Numbered from the stretch's first letter, positions 7,551-18,573 are shown. The stretch: DNA of 64,000 bases from Succinivibrio dextrinosolvens (GCF_011065405.1 NZ_CP047056.1:1572747-1636746); one strand, 5' to 3'. Translations and numbers: made by a program. Notes: a model not told the origin generated them from the letters alone.

Positions 7551-8708
7551 ATGAAGTTTTCTAAAATAACAAAAGTATCTGTCACTTTATTTTTAGCTTC
7601 GATATCGCTTCAGTCATACGCAAGCTGGCAGGTTGCCACAGGTATTGGACAGAATCGCGAGGATGCGGTAAATGATGCAATTCACAATCTGCTGATGCAG
7701 TCAGGAGCAGATATAAGATTAGAACAGTCATACAAAAGCGGAGTTCTAAATGGAACTTCCTATGGACCTGCCTCACAGAATATAATCAAAAAGCTGGTTG
7801 TACTGGAAACTCAGCACACCCTCAACAGAACCACCGTAACTATTAAGGCATTTATTGACGATAAAAAGGCAAAAGCAAAATGCTCTGGCTCAACTGTTAA
7901 CAAGTCCATATTGCCTCTGTCATTCAAGTATGCTGACTCACAGGCTTTCCAAGGAGCTTTAGGAATTGAAGATACCAACAAAGAACTGGATAAAATGCTT
8001 TACGATCAGCTGAATAACTCAGCAACCTTCAATACACGACCTGTACTTAGAATGAATGTTGTAAATGACAATGGCAAAAATGTTCCAAATAAGAATAAAC
8101 TGAACAATCTTAAAGCCATCTCAACACAGTACGGCAGTCAGTATATTATTACAGGAACCATAAATTCCCTTAGCAAATCAAAAGTAGGCAATAACGTTAT
8201 AACCAATATGCTGTTTGTCCCAACCAGAACAATAAATTTTGATATAGAAGTTTTTGATGCAATAAACCAGCAGATAATCTTCCATAAAAACTACTCTGGA
8301 GAAACCGACTGGCCTTTTGATTCGAATGAATTTTTAGACTTACGCTCAGACAGATTTAGAGGTTCTGATTATGGTCAGCGACTATATGATCTGACTTCAA
8401 GTGCAGCGAAGGATCTGGTAAGAGAACTGCAGTGTGCGCCTGTATCGGCAAGGGTTATTGATACAAAAGGAGATGATGTTATCATCAACATGGGAAGTGA
8501 TAATGGGCTTAAGAAAGATATGAAATTCTCTCTGGCTCAGTCATCAAATATGATCAGTTCAGTAGGAACGGAGTACGAAATTCATGAGAATGCAAAGGGA
8601 CTGTATCGTGTTACTGCTGTTTATCCTCACTCAGCAAAGCTTAAGCCACTTGATCTGCAGAACAATACCCTAAATGTGGATGTTGATGATATAGTCACCT
8701 TAGAGTAA
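7551..8708 (+). CDS. flgT: FlgT, flagellar H-ring protein
   Basis: FlgT forms the H-ring that anchors sodium-driven or Vibrio-type motors in the outer periplasm. The product, about 385 residues from the ATG at 7551, begins with a signal peptide (KFSKITKVSVTLFLASISLQ). It has the N-terminal FlgT domain (GIGQNREDAVNDAIHNLLMQ), a middle domain with YIITGTINSLSKS, and a C-terminal domain with VINMGSDNGLKKDMKF-type sequence. The start is set by GAGG 5 bases upstream and by the signal peptide; an upstream in-frame GTG at 7497 is less likely. Confidence 0.9.
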   Translation: MKFSKITKVSVTLFLASISLQSYASWQVATGIGQNREDAVNDAIHNLLMQSGADIRLEQSYKSGVLNGTSYGPASQNIIKKLVVLETQHTLNRTTVTIKAFIDDKKAKAKCSGSTVNKSILPLSFKYADSQAFQGALGIEDTNKELDKMLYDQLNNSATFNTRPVLRMNVVNDNGKNVPNKNKLNNLKAISTQYGSQYIITGTINSLSKSKVGNNVITNMLFVPTRTINFDIEVFDAINQQIIFHKNYSGETDWPFDSNEFLDLRSDRFRGSDYGQRLYDLTSSAAKDLVRELQCAPVSARVIDTKGDDVIINMGSDNGLKKDMKFSLAQSSNMISSVGTEYEIHENAKGLYRVTAVYPHSAKLKPLDLQNNTLNVDVDDIVTLE

Positions 8709-8723
8709 AGTATTAGCAAAAGA

Positions 8724-8771
8724 GTGGTAGAGTTGAATTCATTATTTACAATTGACACAAATCTCTACCAC
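8724..8771. repeat. inverted repeat after flgT
   Basis: GTGGTAGAG at 8724-8732 and CTCTACCAC at 8763-8771, separated by 30 bases, shortly after the flgT stop. No uridine run follows, so it is not a standard terminator. The rest of 8709-8936 shows nothing more than AT-rich sequence and a TATAAT at 8908-8913 before the tRNA. Confidence 0.4.
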
Positions 8772-8936
8772 AGTGTGGTTAAGATCATTAAACCAAGTTT
8801 TTATTCAAAGAAAACAGAATTATTTGTAAATAGTCTACCTTTCCAAAAGATAATCCTAAAAACTTAACAAATTCAACAAAAAACAAACTACTACACAAAA
8901 TATACTGTATAATATTTAGCTGTTCTTTATGAGGCT

Positions 8937-9013
8937 GTCCCTGTAGCTCAGTTGGATAGAGCGTTCGCCTCCTAAGCGAAAGGTCGGCGGTTCAATTCCG
9001 CCCAGAGACGCCA
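8937..9013 (+). tRNA. tRNA-Arg (anticodon CCT)
   Basis: A full cloverleaf of 77 bases with encoded CCA. Anticodon arm TTCGC-CTCCTAA-GCGAA, D arm GCTC/GAGC and T arm GGCGG-TTCAATT-CCGCC. The acceptor arms GTCCCTG and CAGAGAC pair except for one C-A mismatch at position 4-69. It ends 5 bases before the stop of the convergent iclR gene. Confidence 0.93.
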
Positions 9014-9018
9014 TAAAG

Positions 9019-9780
9019 TCATAGCATTAGCCCTGACGAAATTGATATTGAACTTCTTTTCATCAAATCAATAATTGAACTTAGCTTTGCTGTTGTAAAG
9101 TTATTGATGGTTCCTACCACCGAAATTGCTCCAATAAGATGATTATCCAGATCAAAAATTGGAACAGCTATACATCTTATCTCAAGACCTACTTCAGCAT
9201 TATCAAAGGCATAACCTCTGTTTCTTATCTGAGCAAGCTCTTTACGTAAAGCTTCCGGAGTTGTTATAGAGTTAGCTGTAGCAGGAGTGTAATCCAAGGT
9301 TGTCACAATTCTTTCTCGAAGCATACTGTCCTGATAAGCAAGAAGACACTTTCCCAAAGCAGAATGAACCAGAGAAACCTCTGCTCCTTCCCTAGACAGA
9401 ATCCTCATACCAGATTTTGAACTGGTACGCTTTAGGACATAATAGGCCTTATCGTCATCCATTATGCCAAAATGAACCGCAAGACAGTCAACAGAAGAAA
9501 TAAGCTTATCAAGATAAGGAGAAATCATCTCCTTTAGATCAAGAGAATCTGATGCAGAATTACCAAGAGACACCAGTTTCATCCAAAGCTGTACCGTCTT
9601 GTCAGAATTCTGCCTTAAAAGACGCAGCTTAACCATATCATCCACCAGAACATAAACAGAGCTTCTTGGAAGCCCTGTAATAGATATAAGTTCTGAGATT
9701 GTACATCGATGGTGTTTTTGAAGAACCTCAAGTATATTAAGAGCTCTTTCCAGGGCTGGAACTCTAATTTTTGAGGCCAT
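9019..9780 (-). CDS. IclR-family transcription regulator
   Basis: A 253-residue DNA-binding regulator. The N-terminal winged helix (about residues 1-65) includes VPALERALNILEVLQ and ISITGLPRSSVYVLVDDMV. The C-terminal IclR effector domain shows GLEIRCIAVPIFDLDNHLIG and GAISVVGT. Members respond to small metabolites, often aromatic or central-carbon acids. No catabolic genes adjoin it, so the ligand cannot be named. It lies between tRNA-Arg and flrBC. Confidence 0.9.
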   Translation of the reverse strand: MASKIRVPALERALNILEVLQKHHRCTISELISITGLPRSSVYVLVDDMVKLRLLRQNSDKTVQLWMKLVSLGNSASDSLDLKEMISPYLDKLISSVDCLAVHFGIMDDDKAYYVLKRTSSKSGMRILSREGAEVSLVHSALGKCLLAYQDSMLRERIVTTLDYTPATANSITTPEALRKELAQIRNRGYAFDNAEVGLEIRCIAVPIFDLDNHLIGAISVVGTINNFTTAKLSSIIDLMKRSSISISSGLML

Positions 9781-9845
9781 AAAAACTCCTTAAATTCGCC
9801 TTTAAGCTGCAGTTAGATTCTAGTAGAGGATTCCTGGAAATGTCT

Positions 9846-11270
9846 CTAGCCAGGAATAATCATCCCCATCTCTCTCATTTTAGCTATTTTATATCTTAAA
9901 GTACGAGGGGAAATGCCTAATTTTTCAGATACTTCCTGTCTTGAACCTCTGTATTCAATCAGGGCATCTAAAATAATCTGGTATTCCTGCTGCTTTAACT
10001 CTCCGCCAAGATCCTGAGGGATTTTCTGATTTCTTACGGCATCATCTGATACTCCTGAGGCATTCTGAACCTGCTGTTCAAGATCAAGAGTTGGAGATAT
10101 TCCTTCAATATTAAGCGTCTGATTTAAAAGAGCCTCTTCTAAGGAATTTTCATCAAGAATAATACAGCCTGCATCAATTTTACCGCCAGAAGCCAAAATC
10201 AGAGCTCTCTGCATAACATTATCAAGCTCTCTGACATTTCCTGGCCATGCATAGGACAAAAGCTTCTTCTGAGCCTCTTCAGTTAGTTCAGGAATTGAAA
10301 GTGAGGCCTCAGTAGCATGCTTTGACAGTACAGCTTTGGCTATTGGAATAATATCTAAAGGACGCTTGGATAAAGGCAGCCATCTTAAAGGAAAGACATT
10401 TAATCTGTAATATAAGTCCTCTCGGAATTTCTTTTCTGCAACCGCCTGTTTTAAGTCCCTGTTTGAAGTGGCAATTACTCTTACATCAAGGGCTATGGTC
10501 TTGCGAGAACCAAGTCTTTCGACCTCTTTCTCCTGAAGGACTCTCAAGAGCTTAGCCTGCAGGGATAAGTCCATCTCAGTAATTTCATCTAAAAGAATTG
10601 TTCCTCCCTGAGCCTGCTCAAACTTACCAGGACAAGCTTGAACCGCACCTGTAAAAGCGCCTTTCTCATAACCGAATAAAGTGGACTCAAGCATAGTGTC
10701 TGGAATAGCAGCACAGTTTATAGCAACGAAAGGTCCTGAGGCACGTGCAGATTTATCATGAATATATCTTGATAAAACTTCCTTTCCTGAACCTGAAGGA
10801 CCTGTAATCATTACTGTCGCATCTGTGGAGGCAACCTTAAGAGCAAGACCTAAAAGTTCAGCTGTAGACGGATCTGCAAATACCGGTTCTCCACTTACTG
10901 TCTTGCTAACAGGAACATAGCGTGAAACCTGATTTAATAGAACTTCTGGGGCAAATGGCTTTGAGAGATAATCAATTGCGCCATCTCGCATTGCTCTTAC
11001 AGCACCGTTGATATTTGCATAAGCGGTCATCAGCAGCACAGGAAGCTGTGGATATTTTTCATGAATGGTGTTTAAAAGAGTATGTCCATCCATTCCATCC
11101 ATCTGGATATCTGAGATAACCATATCAACTCTGTTTTTAGACAGCATCTCTAATGCAGCCTCACCGTTTGAGGCTTCAAGACAGACATATCCTGTCAGCA
11201 TTAACGTATCTACGATAGCCTCTCTCAACTCGCTATCGTCATCAACAATCAGAATCTGGCTATTACTCAT
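9846..11270 (-). CDS. flrC: FlrC, sigma-54-dependent flagellar response regulator
   Basis: A 474-residue NtrC-type activator in three parts. The receiver (residues 1-120) has VDDD, the phospho-acceptor in MVISDIQMDGMDG, and K in YLSKPF. The AAA+ domain (about 130-370) has Walker A GPSGSGKE, GAFTGA (the sigma-54 contact) and GGTILLDEITEM. A Fis-type helix-turn-helix (SRQEVSEKLGISPRTLRYKI) closes the protein. In Vibrio and Aeromonas FlrC is phosphorylated by FlrB and switches on hook, basal-body and flagellin genes. It starts 15 bases after flrB, with AAGGA as ribosome site. No flrA is seen in this window. Confidence 0.94.
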   Translation of the reverse strand: MSNSQILIVDDDSELREAIVDTLMLTGYVCLEASNGEAALEMLSKNRVDMVISDIQMDGMDGHTLLNTIHEKYPQLPVLLMTAYANINGAVRAMRDGAIDYLSKPFAPEVLLNQVSRYVPVSKTVSGEPVFADPSTAELLGLALKVASTDATVMITGPSGSGKEVLSRYIHDKSARASGPFVAINCAAIPDTMLESTLFGYEKGAFTGAVQACPGKFEQAQGGTILLDEITEMDLSLQAKLLRVLQEKEVERLGSRKTIALDVRVIATSNRDLKQAVAEKKFREDLYYRLNVFPLRWLPLSKRPLDIIPIAKAVLSKHATEASLSIPELTEEAQKKLLSYAWPGNVRELDNVMQRALILASGGKIDAGCIILDENSLEEALLNQTLNIEGISPTLDLEQQVQNASGVSDDAVRNQKIPQDLGGELKQQEYQIILDALIEYRGSRQEVSEKLGISPRTLRYKIAKMREMGMIIPG

Positions 11271-11285
11271 TTAGAAATCCTTAAT

Positions 11286-12311
11286 TCAGGCAACATTGCT
11301 ATGCAGCCCCATACTCTCACTCGGCTCTAATGTGCCTTCGTATTTTGGAATTATCATTGAAAATACAGTTTCATTTTCATCTGATAACAGTGTCAAACGC
11401 CCCTGATGAACTTTGGCAACAGCAGAAACTACTGCTAATCCAAGTCCAGTACCATTGCTCTTTGTGGTAAAAAACGGCTCAAAAATCTTTCGTTGAACAT
11501 TTAACGGAATCATTGGACCGTCATTTTTTACACTGATAATGATATTTTTTTCATCAGCATCCAACTTTATATTAACTTTTTTTGCACCAGCTTCAATGGC
11601 ATTTGTCACTAAATTGGTAATTGCTCCATTTAACGCAGTAACATTTCCAAGAATAGTCATTGGACGAGGACCAATATCCGTGATCAGTTCAGCTCCATGC
11701 TTTTCAATAATAGAAACTACGCTATTGGAAACATCTTCCACAATATCAACGGCATCCAGTGCTTTTACAGACTGTTCTCCAGATCTTGCATACATCAGAA
11801 TATCACTAACCTGAGACTCTAAAGCCTGAAGTCTGGACATCAGCTTTTTCTGGAATAAAACACGAGATGCAGGAGGTAGCTTTGCATTTCCAAGATTGGC
11901 TGCATAAAGGATTGCTGCTGACAGAGGCGTTCTTATCTGATGAGCTAGAGATGCTGCCATTTTACCAAGTGAAGATAATCTCTCCATGTGGTTAAGCTTA
12001 TCAGTAAGTTCACGGGTGGCCGTCTGATCAGTCATCTGTACTAGCTGACCATGAGTCAGAGGTTTAGTTGAAACCTGAAGTCTCTTTCCATTTTTAGTGG
12101 AAATTTCCTGACCATCATCCTGCTGAGGACGGAAAACTTCACCGATAACCTGATACCATTTTCTGCCAATAAGACTCTCTACCCCCAGCATATCTAATGC
12201 TGACTGATTAACCTTACATACAACGCCACGCTCATCAAGAATGATGATTGCTGAAGGTTCTTTCTCAAATATTTCCTGATAAAGTTCAGAATCATTAACA
12301 AAATCTGGCAT
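11286..12311 (-). CDS. flrB: FlrB, flagellar sensor histidine kinase
   Basis: A 341-residue soluble kinase that phosphorylates FlrC. An N-terminal PAS domain (IIILDERGVVCKVNQSALDML) is followed by the HisKA helix with the phospho-histidine in SLAHQIRTPLSAAI. The HATPase domain shows the N box (NLVTNAIEAGAK), G1 (ISVKNDGPMI) and G2 (GTGLGLAVV). No membrane segments are seen, as expected for FlrB/FleS. It forms an operon with flrC. Confidence 0.93.
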   Translation of the reverse strand: MPDFVNDSELYQEIFEKEPSAIIILDERGVVCKVNQSALDMLGVESLIGRKWYQVIGEVFRPQQDDGQEISTKNGKRLQVSTKPLTHGQLVQMTDQTATRELTDKLNHMERLSSLGKMAASLAHQIRTPLSAAILYAANLGNAKLPPASRVLFQKKLMSRLQALESQVSDILMYARSGEQSVKALDAVDIVEDVSNSVVSIIEKHGAELITDIGPRPMTILGNVTALNGAITNLVTNAIEAGAKKVNIKLDADEKNIIISVKNDGPMIPLNVQRKIFEPFFTTKSNGTGLGLAVVSAVAKVHQGRLTLLSDENETVFSMIIPKYEGTLEPSESMGLHSNVA

Positions 12312-12429
12312 AAAATCTCTCCAAATTACTTTTTTGGAGAATCATTCAAATTTTATGCCATTCAATTTTTATTATTATAAATCAATCAGATGAATATAAA
12401 CATCAAAAATAAATGACAAATTTATGGCG

Positions 12430-12463
12430 AAAAAAATGTCGCAATCGATGAACAACTGCGACA
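12430..12463 (-). terminator. terminator after purL
   Basis: On the minus strand TGTCGCA, a 13-base loop, TGCGACA and then seven T residues, just after the purL stop. Confidence 0.85.
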
Positions 12464-12504
12464 CTTTCGATGATAAAGCTTTTAATCAGAATGATATATC
12501 TGTC

Positions 12505-15500
12505 TTAGCCAACAAATACACGGGCATTTCTGAACAATCTTACCCAAGGACTATCCTCTCCCCAATCATCTGGATGATATGAGTTAGCCACTGTACGCAT
12601 TACACGTTCAGGATGAGGCATCAGAATAGTAAAGCGACCATCATCGTTGGTTACAGAGGTTATACCATTAGGAGAACCATTTGGATTTAGAGGATATTCT
12701 TCGGTAACCTTGCCTGCATGATCAATGTAACGAACAGCAACCTGCCCTGAAGCCTCTAAAGCATTGAGATGATTTTCATCTCTGAACTCGGCTCTACCCT
12801 CACCATGAGATACTACGATTGGAAGACGAGAGCCTTCCATTCCAGCAAACAGAACTGACTTGGTTTTCTGAATCTCAACCTCTACAAAACGGGCCTCAAA
12901 TCGCTCTGACAAATTTGTAACAAAGCGAGGCCAGTTTTCTGCACCAGGAATCAGTGAGGATAAGGTTGACATCATCTGACAGCCATTACATACGCCTAGA
13001 GCAAAGGTATCTTTTCTGTTGAAGAATCTTGAGAACTCATCTGCAGCAACAGAGTTGAACAGAATTGACTTAGCCCAGCCTTCACCTGCGCCTAGAACGT
13101 CACCGTAGGAGAAACCACCACAGGCAGCAAAGCCCTTAAAGTCGTCAAGTTTAACCTTGCCTGCCAGAATATCAGACATGTGAACATCAATACAGTTGAA
13201 ACCGGCACGATTGAAGGCTGCAGCCATTTCTCCGTGGGAATTTACGCCCTGTTCACGCAGAATTGCAATCTTAGGCGCTACACCCTTTGCAATATAAGGA
13301 GCAGCGATATCTTCCTTGATATCAAAGGACAACTCAGCAAACAAACCTCTGTCGTTTGATTCATCCTTAGCCTCAAATTCCTGTTTTGCGCAGTCAGGAT
13401 TATCACGAAGTGCCTGCATGTGATAGGTAGTCTCAGCCCAGATTTTTCTGAAATACTGACGGGGCTCGTTGATTACATCGTTACCGTCTCTGCTGAATAC
13501 AATGCGATCATCATCTCTTAGAGTACCAATCTCAAAGATACAGTTAGCAAGACCATGTCCTGAAAGAATATTCATAACTGTTTCTGCCTCTTCAGTCTTA
13601 ACCTGGATAACAGCACCGATTTCTTCAGAGAACAGTACAGGTAAATCGTCCTCGCCTAAATGATCGATTCTTACTGACACACCTGTATGACCTGCAAAGG
13701 CCATTTCACACACAGTTGTAAACAGACCGCCATCAGAGATATCGTGATATGCTAAAAGCAGATTCTTTCTATTTAAGAACTGAATTGCATCAAACAACCC
13801 CTTCAGACGAACAGGATGATCAAGATCAGGACACTTGTCACCAAGCTGACGATATACCTGAGCCAGAGCTGAACCACCTAAACGGTTCTGTCTTTCTCCA
13901 AGAGTAATGTAGATAAGTGTGGTCTCTCCCTTATCTGTACGTAGCTGTGGAGTCAGAGTCTTTCGGATGTCCTCAACACGAGCAAATGAAGAGATAATCA
14001 GAGACATTGGAGCTGTAACTGATTTTTGCTTACCGTCCTCTTCCCAAGTGGTTTTCATAGACATGGAGTCTTTACCAACAGGAACAGTAATACCAAGCTG
14101 TGGGCAGATTTCCATACCCACTGTCTTAACAGCACTAAACAGACCAGAATCCTCACCAGGATGTCCATTAGGAGCCATCCAGTTGGCAGATAGTTTAACT
14201 CTCTTTAAATCGCCGATATCAGCCGCAGCAATGTTGGTAATTGCCTCGGCTACGGCAAGCCTTGCAGAGGCAGCATGATCTAATAGTGCAACAGGTGTTC
14301 TTTCACCAACAGCTCCTGCTTCGCCCTGATATGAGTCATAAGAAGCCGCTGTAACAGCAACATCAGCAACAGGAACCTGCCAAGGACCTACCATCTGGTC
14401 TCTTGCAACCAGACCGGTTACAGAACGGTCACCGATAGTAATCAGGAAGGTCTTTTCTGCAACTGTAGGCAAACGTAAAACCCTTTCAGCAGCTTCTCTT
14501 GCTGTTACCCCTGAAAGGTTCAGTTTTGGAGAATTCTGTTTTAGAGTCTTAACATCCTTGTGCATACGAGGAGGTTTACCTAGAAGAATATCTAAAGGAA
14601 GATCGATTGGCTTGTTACCAAAGTATGGATCCTCAAGAACTACTCTTCTCTCCTCTGTTGCCTCACCGATTACAGCATACTGAGCTCTTTCACGCTTACA
14701 GAATGACTCAAATAAGTCAAACTTGTCAGCTGCTACCGCAAGAACATATCTTTCCTGAGATTCATTACACCAGATCTGTAAAGGAGACATACCTGGTTCA
14801 TCATTTGGAATCTTACGTAAATCAAAACGTCCGCCAACACCACCATCAGCAACAAGCTCAGGCATTGCATTTGACAGACCGCCAGCACCAACGTCATGAA
14901 TAAACATGATTGGGTTATCTTCACCCAATTCCCAGCAGGCATCAATTACTTCCTGACAGCGTCTCTGCATCTCAGGATTTCCACGCTGAACAGAGGCAAA
15001 ATCAAGATCCTCTGAAGAAGCACCAGAATTCATGGAAGAAGCAGCTCCACCGCCCAAACCGATATTCATGGCAGGACCGCCTAAAACAATCAGTTTTGCA
15101 CCTGGATCAATATGATCTTTAATAATGTGCTCTCTGCGGATATTGCCCCAGCCACCGGCAAGCATAATTGGTTTATGGTAACCACGAACTTCCTTACCGT
15201 TGAAACTTGTAACCTCTTCCTCGTAGGTTCTGAAATAACCGCAGAGGTTTGGCCTTCCAAACTCGTTATTGAAGCTTGCACCGCCTAAAGGACCGTCAAT
15301 CATAATCTGCAGAGCAGAGGCAAGACGATCTGGCTTGCCAAAATCATGTTCCCATGGCTGAATAGCTCCAGGGATCTTCAGATTGGATACGCTGAAACCA
15401 CTGATACCGGCTTTTGGTTTTGAACCTATACCAGTAGCACCCTCATCTCGAATCTCACCGCCAGAACCTGTAGCTGCACCAGGGAATGGAGAAATAGCAG

Positions 15501-16398
15501 TCGGGTGATTGTGAGTTTCAACCTTCATTAGAATAGGCATGTCTTCCTGATGATAAGCCCACTCGTGATTTGGATTTGGGAAAAATCTTCCTGCGCATGA
15601 ACCTTCCATGACGGCCGCATTATCTTTATATGCAGAGAGTACATAGTCAGGAGTTGCCTCATAGGTATTTTTAATCATACCAAACAGAGAGTTTTCCTGT
15701 TTTTTACCGTCAATCTCCCATTCTGCACTGAATACCTTATGACGGCAGTGCTCTGAGTTCATCTGGGCAAACATATAAAGTTCAATGTCGGTAGGATCAC
15801 GACCGATTCCCTTGAAGCTTTCTAAAAGATACTCCATCTCTGGCTCTGATAAAGCCAACCCCAGTTCAACGTTTGCAACTCTTAGAGCATTCATACCCTG
15901 AGTTGTCAGAGCAACTGTCTTAAATGGCTTTGGAGTCTGCTTTTCAAATAATTTTGCAGCAGCATCGAATGAAGGAAGAACATTCTCCATCATACGATCG
16001 TGAATCAAAGCGGAAATAATCTTCTTTTCTTTCTCGTCAAATGAGCCCTGTTCCTTCTGAATGTAATAGGCAATACCACGTTCAATTCTTAAAATCTTGT
16101 TTAAACCGCAGTTGTGAGCGATATCTGTAGCTTTTGTAGCCCATGGAGAAATGGTGCCAATACGAGGAATAACAAAAAATAATTCTCCTTCACTTTCCGT
16201 ATCTGATTTTGAAGGACCATAACTCAAAATCTTTTTTAATACAGAGCTTTCCTCGTCAGTAAGAGTTTCCTTCAGATCGACTAAGTGAACAAAATGAGTG
16301 TTGATTGATCTTACCCTGATGCCATCTTTTACTAAAGATTGAATGATTTTTTCAAGTCTAAAGGTAGAAACGGCTGGAGAACCTAAAATGATATCCAT
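12505..16398 (-). CDS. purL: PurL, phosphoribosylformylglycinamidine synthase (large form)
   Basis: PurL converts FGAR, ATP and glutamine to FGAM, step four of purine synthesis. At 1297 residues it is the single-chain proteobacterial form. It shows an N-terminal PurS-like part, the synthase core with [20 protein letters not shown] and [19 protein letters not shown], and a C-terminal class I glutaminase with nucleophile Cys in [10 protein letters not shown] and a late HPERVMR. AGGA lies 9 bases before the ATG. The frame is intact over 3.9 kb, evidence that base calling is good in core genes. A small GTCGG/CCGAC hairpin lies upstream near 16443. Confidence 0.97.
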   Translation of the reverse strand: MDIILGSPAVSTFRLEKIIQSLVKDGIRVRSINTHFVHLVDLKETLTDEESSVLKKILSYGPSKSDTESEGELFFVIPRIGTISPWATKATDIAHNCGLNKILRIERGIAYYIQKEQGSFDEKEKKIISALIHDRMMENVLPSFDAAAKLFEKQTPKPFKTVALTTQGMNALRVANVELGLALSEPEMEYLLESFKGIGRDPTDIELYMFAQMNSEHCRHKVFSAEWEIDGKKQENSLFGMIKNTYEATPDYVLSAYKDNAAVMEGSCAGRFFPNPNHEWAYHQEDMPILMKVETHNHPTAISPFPGAATGSGGEIRDEGATGIGSKPKAGISGFSVSNLKIPGAIQPWEHDFGKPDRLASALQIMIDGPLGGASFNNEFGRPNLCGYFRTYEEEVTSFNGKEVRGYHKPIMLAGGWGNIRREHIIKDHIDPGAKLIVLGGPAMNIGLGGGAASSMNSGASSEDLDFASVQRGNPEMQRRCQEVIDACWELGEDNPIMFIHDVGAGGLSNAMPELVADGGVGGRFDLRKIPNDEPGMSPLQIWCNESQERYVLAVAADKFDLFESFCKRERAQYAVIGEATEERRVVLEDPYFGNKPIDLPLDILLGKPPRMHKDVKTLKQNSPKLNLSGVTAREAAERVLRLPTVAEKTFLITIGDRSVTGLVARDQMVGPWQVPVADVAVTAASYDSYQGEAGAVGERTPVALLDHAASARLAVAEAITNIAAADIGDLKRVKLSANWMAPNGHPGEDSGLFSAVKTVGMEICPQLGITVPVGKDSMSMKTTWEEDGKQKSVTAPMSLIISSFARVEDIRKTLTPQLRTDKGETTLIYITLGERQNRLGGSALAQVYRQLGDKCPDLDHPVRLKGLFDAIQFLNRKNLLLAYHDISDGGLFTTVCEMAFAGHTGVSVRIDHLGEDDLPVLFSEEIGAVIQVKTEEAETVMNILSGHGLANCIFEIGTLRDDDRIVFSRDGNDVINEPRQYFRKIWAETTYHMQALRDNPDCAKQEFEAKDESNDRGLFAELSFDIKEDIAAPYIAKGVAPKIAILREQGVNSHGEMAAAFNRAGFNCIDVHMSDILAGKVKLDDFKGFAACGGFSYGDVLGAGEGWAKSILFNSVAADEFSRFFNRKDTFALGVCNGCQMMSTLSSLIPGAENWPRFVTNLSERFEARFVEVEIQKTKSVLFAGMEGSRLPIVVSHGEGRAEFRDENHLNALEASGQVAVRYIDHAGKVTEEYPLNPNGSPNGITSVTNDDGRFTILMPHPERVMRTVANSYHPDDWGEDSPWVRLFRNARVFVG

Positions 16399-16636
16399 CA
16401 GAATTGTTCCTGTAATGACTATGATGTGAAATGAAATATCTTGTCGGAGTACCCGACTAAAATATTCTTTAATTTTAGCATATCAGATCAGTTTGTTGGA
16501 TAGAGTCTGTACATGCTCACACTTTTGGAACATCCGCAAAAAAGAAGAAACCGCAACAAAACAAAAGAAACACTTAAACAATAAATGGGGAAAACAAAAT
16601 TCTGCTACAATTAAAGTGCAGATGCAGGAGAGCAGA

Positions 16637-18256
16637 ATGGGATCATATTTAAATACTGGTTTTGAAAAATTTGAAGAATCACTGAACGCAAGACTATATG
16701 TAGATAAATCAGAACTGATTGATATTCTAAATAGTAATATAAAGACGCCTCAGAAATATATCTGTATCAGTAGACCAAGACGCTTTGGAAAATCAGTAAC
16801 CGCAAATATGCTTTGTGCATACTACTCAAAGGATACTGACAGCTCTTTTCTGTTTGATAATCTTAAAATATCCCATGACGACTCTTATAAAACTCACTTA
16901 AACCAGTACAACACCATCTTTATAAACATGCAGCAGTTTTTTAGCAATGCTGATTTAAAGGTTGAAAAGATGTTATCTGACATTGAGTCTGAAATAAAAA
17001 ATGAACTAAGACATGCTTTTCCTCACATTGAAATATCTGATGAAAGAAAACTTAATCTTGTTCTATCTGATATATACAATAAAGAATCTCCATTGAATAA
17101 AAAAGGTTTTATTTTCATCATCGATGAATGGGACTGCATCATGAGAGAAAAACAGAGTGATGCAGAGGGAATAAAGATATATCTTGATTACCTTAGAGCT
17201 CTCCTAAAAGACCAGTCTTACGTCGCTCTGGCCTACATGACAGGAATTCTCCCAATCAAAAAGTACGGCTCGCACAGCGCATTGAATATGTTCAAAGAAT
17301 ATTCAATGGTAGATGCCGGTAGGTATGCTCCTTACATTGGTTTTACAGAGAATGAAGTTTTAAATCTTTGTGAAAAATACAAGATTGACTCTAATTCCAT
17401 GAAGAAATGGTATGACGGCTATTCTTTTGAGAACACACCTCATCTTTATAACCCAAATTCTGTCGTCTGTGCCATTGACGAAAATAAATTCAAAAGCTAC
17501 TGGACACAGACAGAAACCTTTGAAAGTCTAAGACGCTATATAGATTTGAATATGGCTGGACTTAGAGATGAAGTTGTAAAACTCATTGCCGGAAATGAAG
17601 TTGTGGTTAATACTTCAAGATTCCACAATGATATGACAACCTTTGAAACCAAGGATGATGTATTAACCCTGCTTATTCATCTGGGGTATCTTGCAATAAA
17701 TCCTGATTCAAATATAAGACTTACAAGTTCAAAACAGGTAGTTGCCAGAATTCCTAACGAAGAGATAAAAGATGAATTCCGCAACATCACCGAGGAAAAC
17801 AAGAACTATCCTGGCATCTATGCTCTTATCAGTCAGTCTCTGGATTTACTCGATAAAATCTACGAAATGGACAACAAGGCTGTAGCAGACGCTTTTGATT
17901 TAGCTCATCAGGATCATACATCCATTCTCAAATACAATGATGAGAACTCCTTAAGCTGTGTCATTTCACTGGCCTTAAATCTTGCATCGGTAGACATTTA
18001 CAATGTCCACAGAGAGCTTCCTGCAGGAAAGGGCTTTGCTGATATGGTTTTCCTTCCTAAACAGGGAGTTGAAAAACCAGCTCTACTGGTGGAACTTAAA
18101 TACGACAAGTCAGCACAAACTGCGATTGACCAGATAAAACAGAAGAATTACGGCAGGATCTTTCAAGACTATAAGGGCGAGGTTCTAGTAGTTGGCATTA
18201 ACTACGATAAAAACACCAAAGAACATCAGTGTCTTATTGAGAAATATCATAATTAA
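16637..18256 (+). CDS. predicted AAA-ATPase with C-terminal PD-(D/E)XK nuclease-like domain (intact copy)
   Basis: About 539 residues from the ATG at 16637, chosen because AGGAG lies 7-8 bases upstream; an upstream TTG frame has no site. The N-terminal AAA-ATPase-like domain begins LYVDKSELIDIL, with a Walker A-like SRPRRFGKS and Walker B FIFIIDEWD. The C-terminal PD-(D/E)XK (DUF1703-type) domain shows GKGFADMVFLP and LLVELKYDKSA. The family is abundant in Bacteroides and gut bacteria; its function is unknown, with defence or DNA maintenance as guesses. Two broken relatives lie at 21.8-27.7 kb and 49-50.6 kb; this one is more diverged from them than they are from each other. Confidence 0.85.
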   Translation: MGSYLNTGFEKFEESLNARLYVDKSELIDILNSNIKTPQKYICISRPRRFGKSVTANMLCAYYSKDTDSSFLFDNLKISHDDSYKTHLNQYNTIFINMQQFFSNADLKVEKMLSDIESEIKNELRHAFPHIEISDERKLNLVLSDIYNKESPLNKKGFIFIIDEWDCIMREKQSDAEGIKIYLDYLRALLKDQSYVALAYMTGILPIKKYGSHSALNMFKEYSMVDAGRYAPYIGFTENEVLNLCEKYKIDSNSMKKWYDGYSFENTPHLYNPNSVVCAIDENKFKSYWTQTETFESLRRYIDLNMAGLRDEVVKLIAGNEVVVNTSRFHNDMTTFETKDDVLTLLIHLGYLAINPDSNIRLTSSKQVVARIPNEEIKDEFRNITEENKNYPGIYALISQSLDLLDKIYEMDNKAVADAFDLAHQDHTSILKYNDENSLSCVISLALNLASVDIYNVHRELPAGKGFADMVFLPKQGVEKPALLVELKYDKSAQTAIDQIKQKNYGRIFQDYKGEVLVVGINYDKNTKEHQCLIEKYHN

Positions 18257-18338
18257 AAGATTTCATCAGACTTTCTTCCAAAATTTACTTGCTTTGATAA
18301 ATAGACGGTGACAAAATGCTTTTTTGGAGGTTTTAATC

Positions 18339-18479
18339 GTGAAAAAATCAAGTCGTTTACTTCATAACAGCACAGCTCAGAGACGTTCTCGCCTAAGACA
18401 GGCTTTTATAAAAAATGCACGCTCACGCCGTCAGGCAAGACAGGAAGTATTCTTCATTCAGGAACAGTCTCACTCTTAA
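18339..18479 (+). CDS. 46-residue arginine-rich protein
   Basis: Not recognised. A GTG start with GGAGG at good spacing opens a 46-residue frame. It is rich in Arg, Lys, Gln and Ser (AQRRSRLRQAFIKN, ARSRRQARQE), with an acidic/polar tail FFIQEQSHS. It looks like one amphipathic basic helix and could bind nucleic acid. It lies 95 bases before fliS on the same strand, with a GGTGGCA/TGCCACC hairpin (18520-18539) between them. The ribosome site and codon pattern support a real gene; function is open. Confidence 0.55.
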   Translation: MKKSSRLLHNSTAQRRSRLRQAFIKNARSRRQARQEVFFIQEQSHS

Positions 18480-18573
18480 TCTCGGCACTCTTCTTGCATC
18501 AATAAATCAAAATACAAATGGTGGCAAAAACATGCCACCTGAAGAAAATTATTGTTAAAGCAAGGAGAGATCT

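Noticed and set aside
13919-14278. Plus-strand frame of 119 codons inside purL
   Set aside because: Overlaps the purL core on the other strand, with no start signal or recognisable motif.
16440-16460. Riboswitch or PurR operator upstream of purL
   Set aside because: Only a small GTCGG/CCGAC hairpin is present; it matches neither the PurR box nor a known purine riboswitch.
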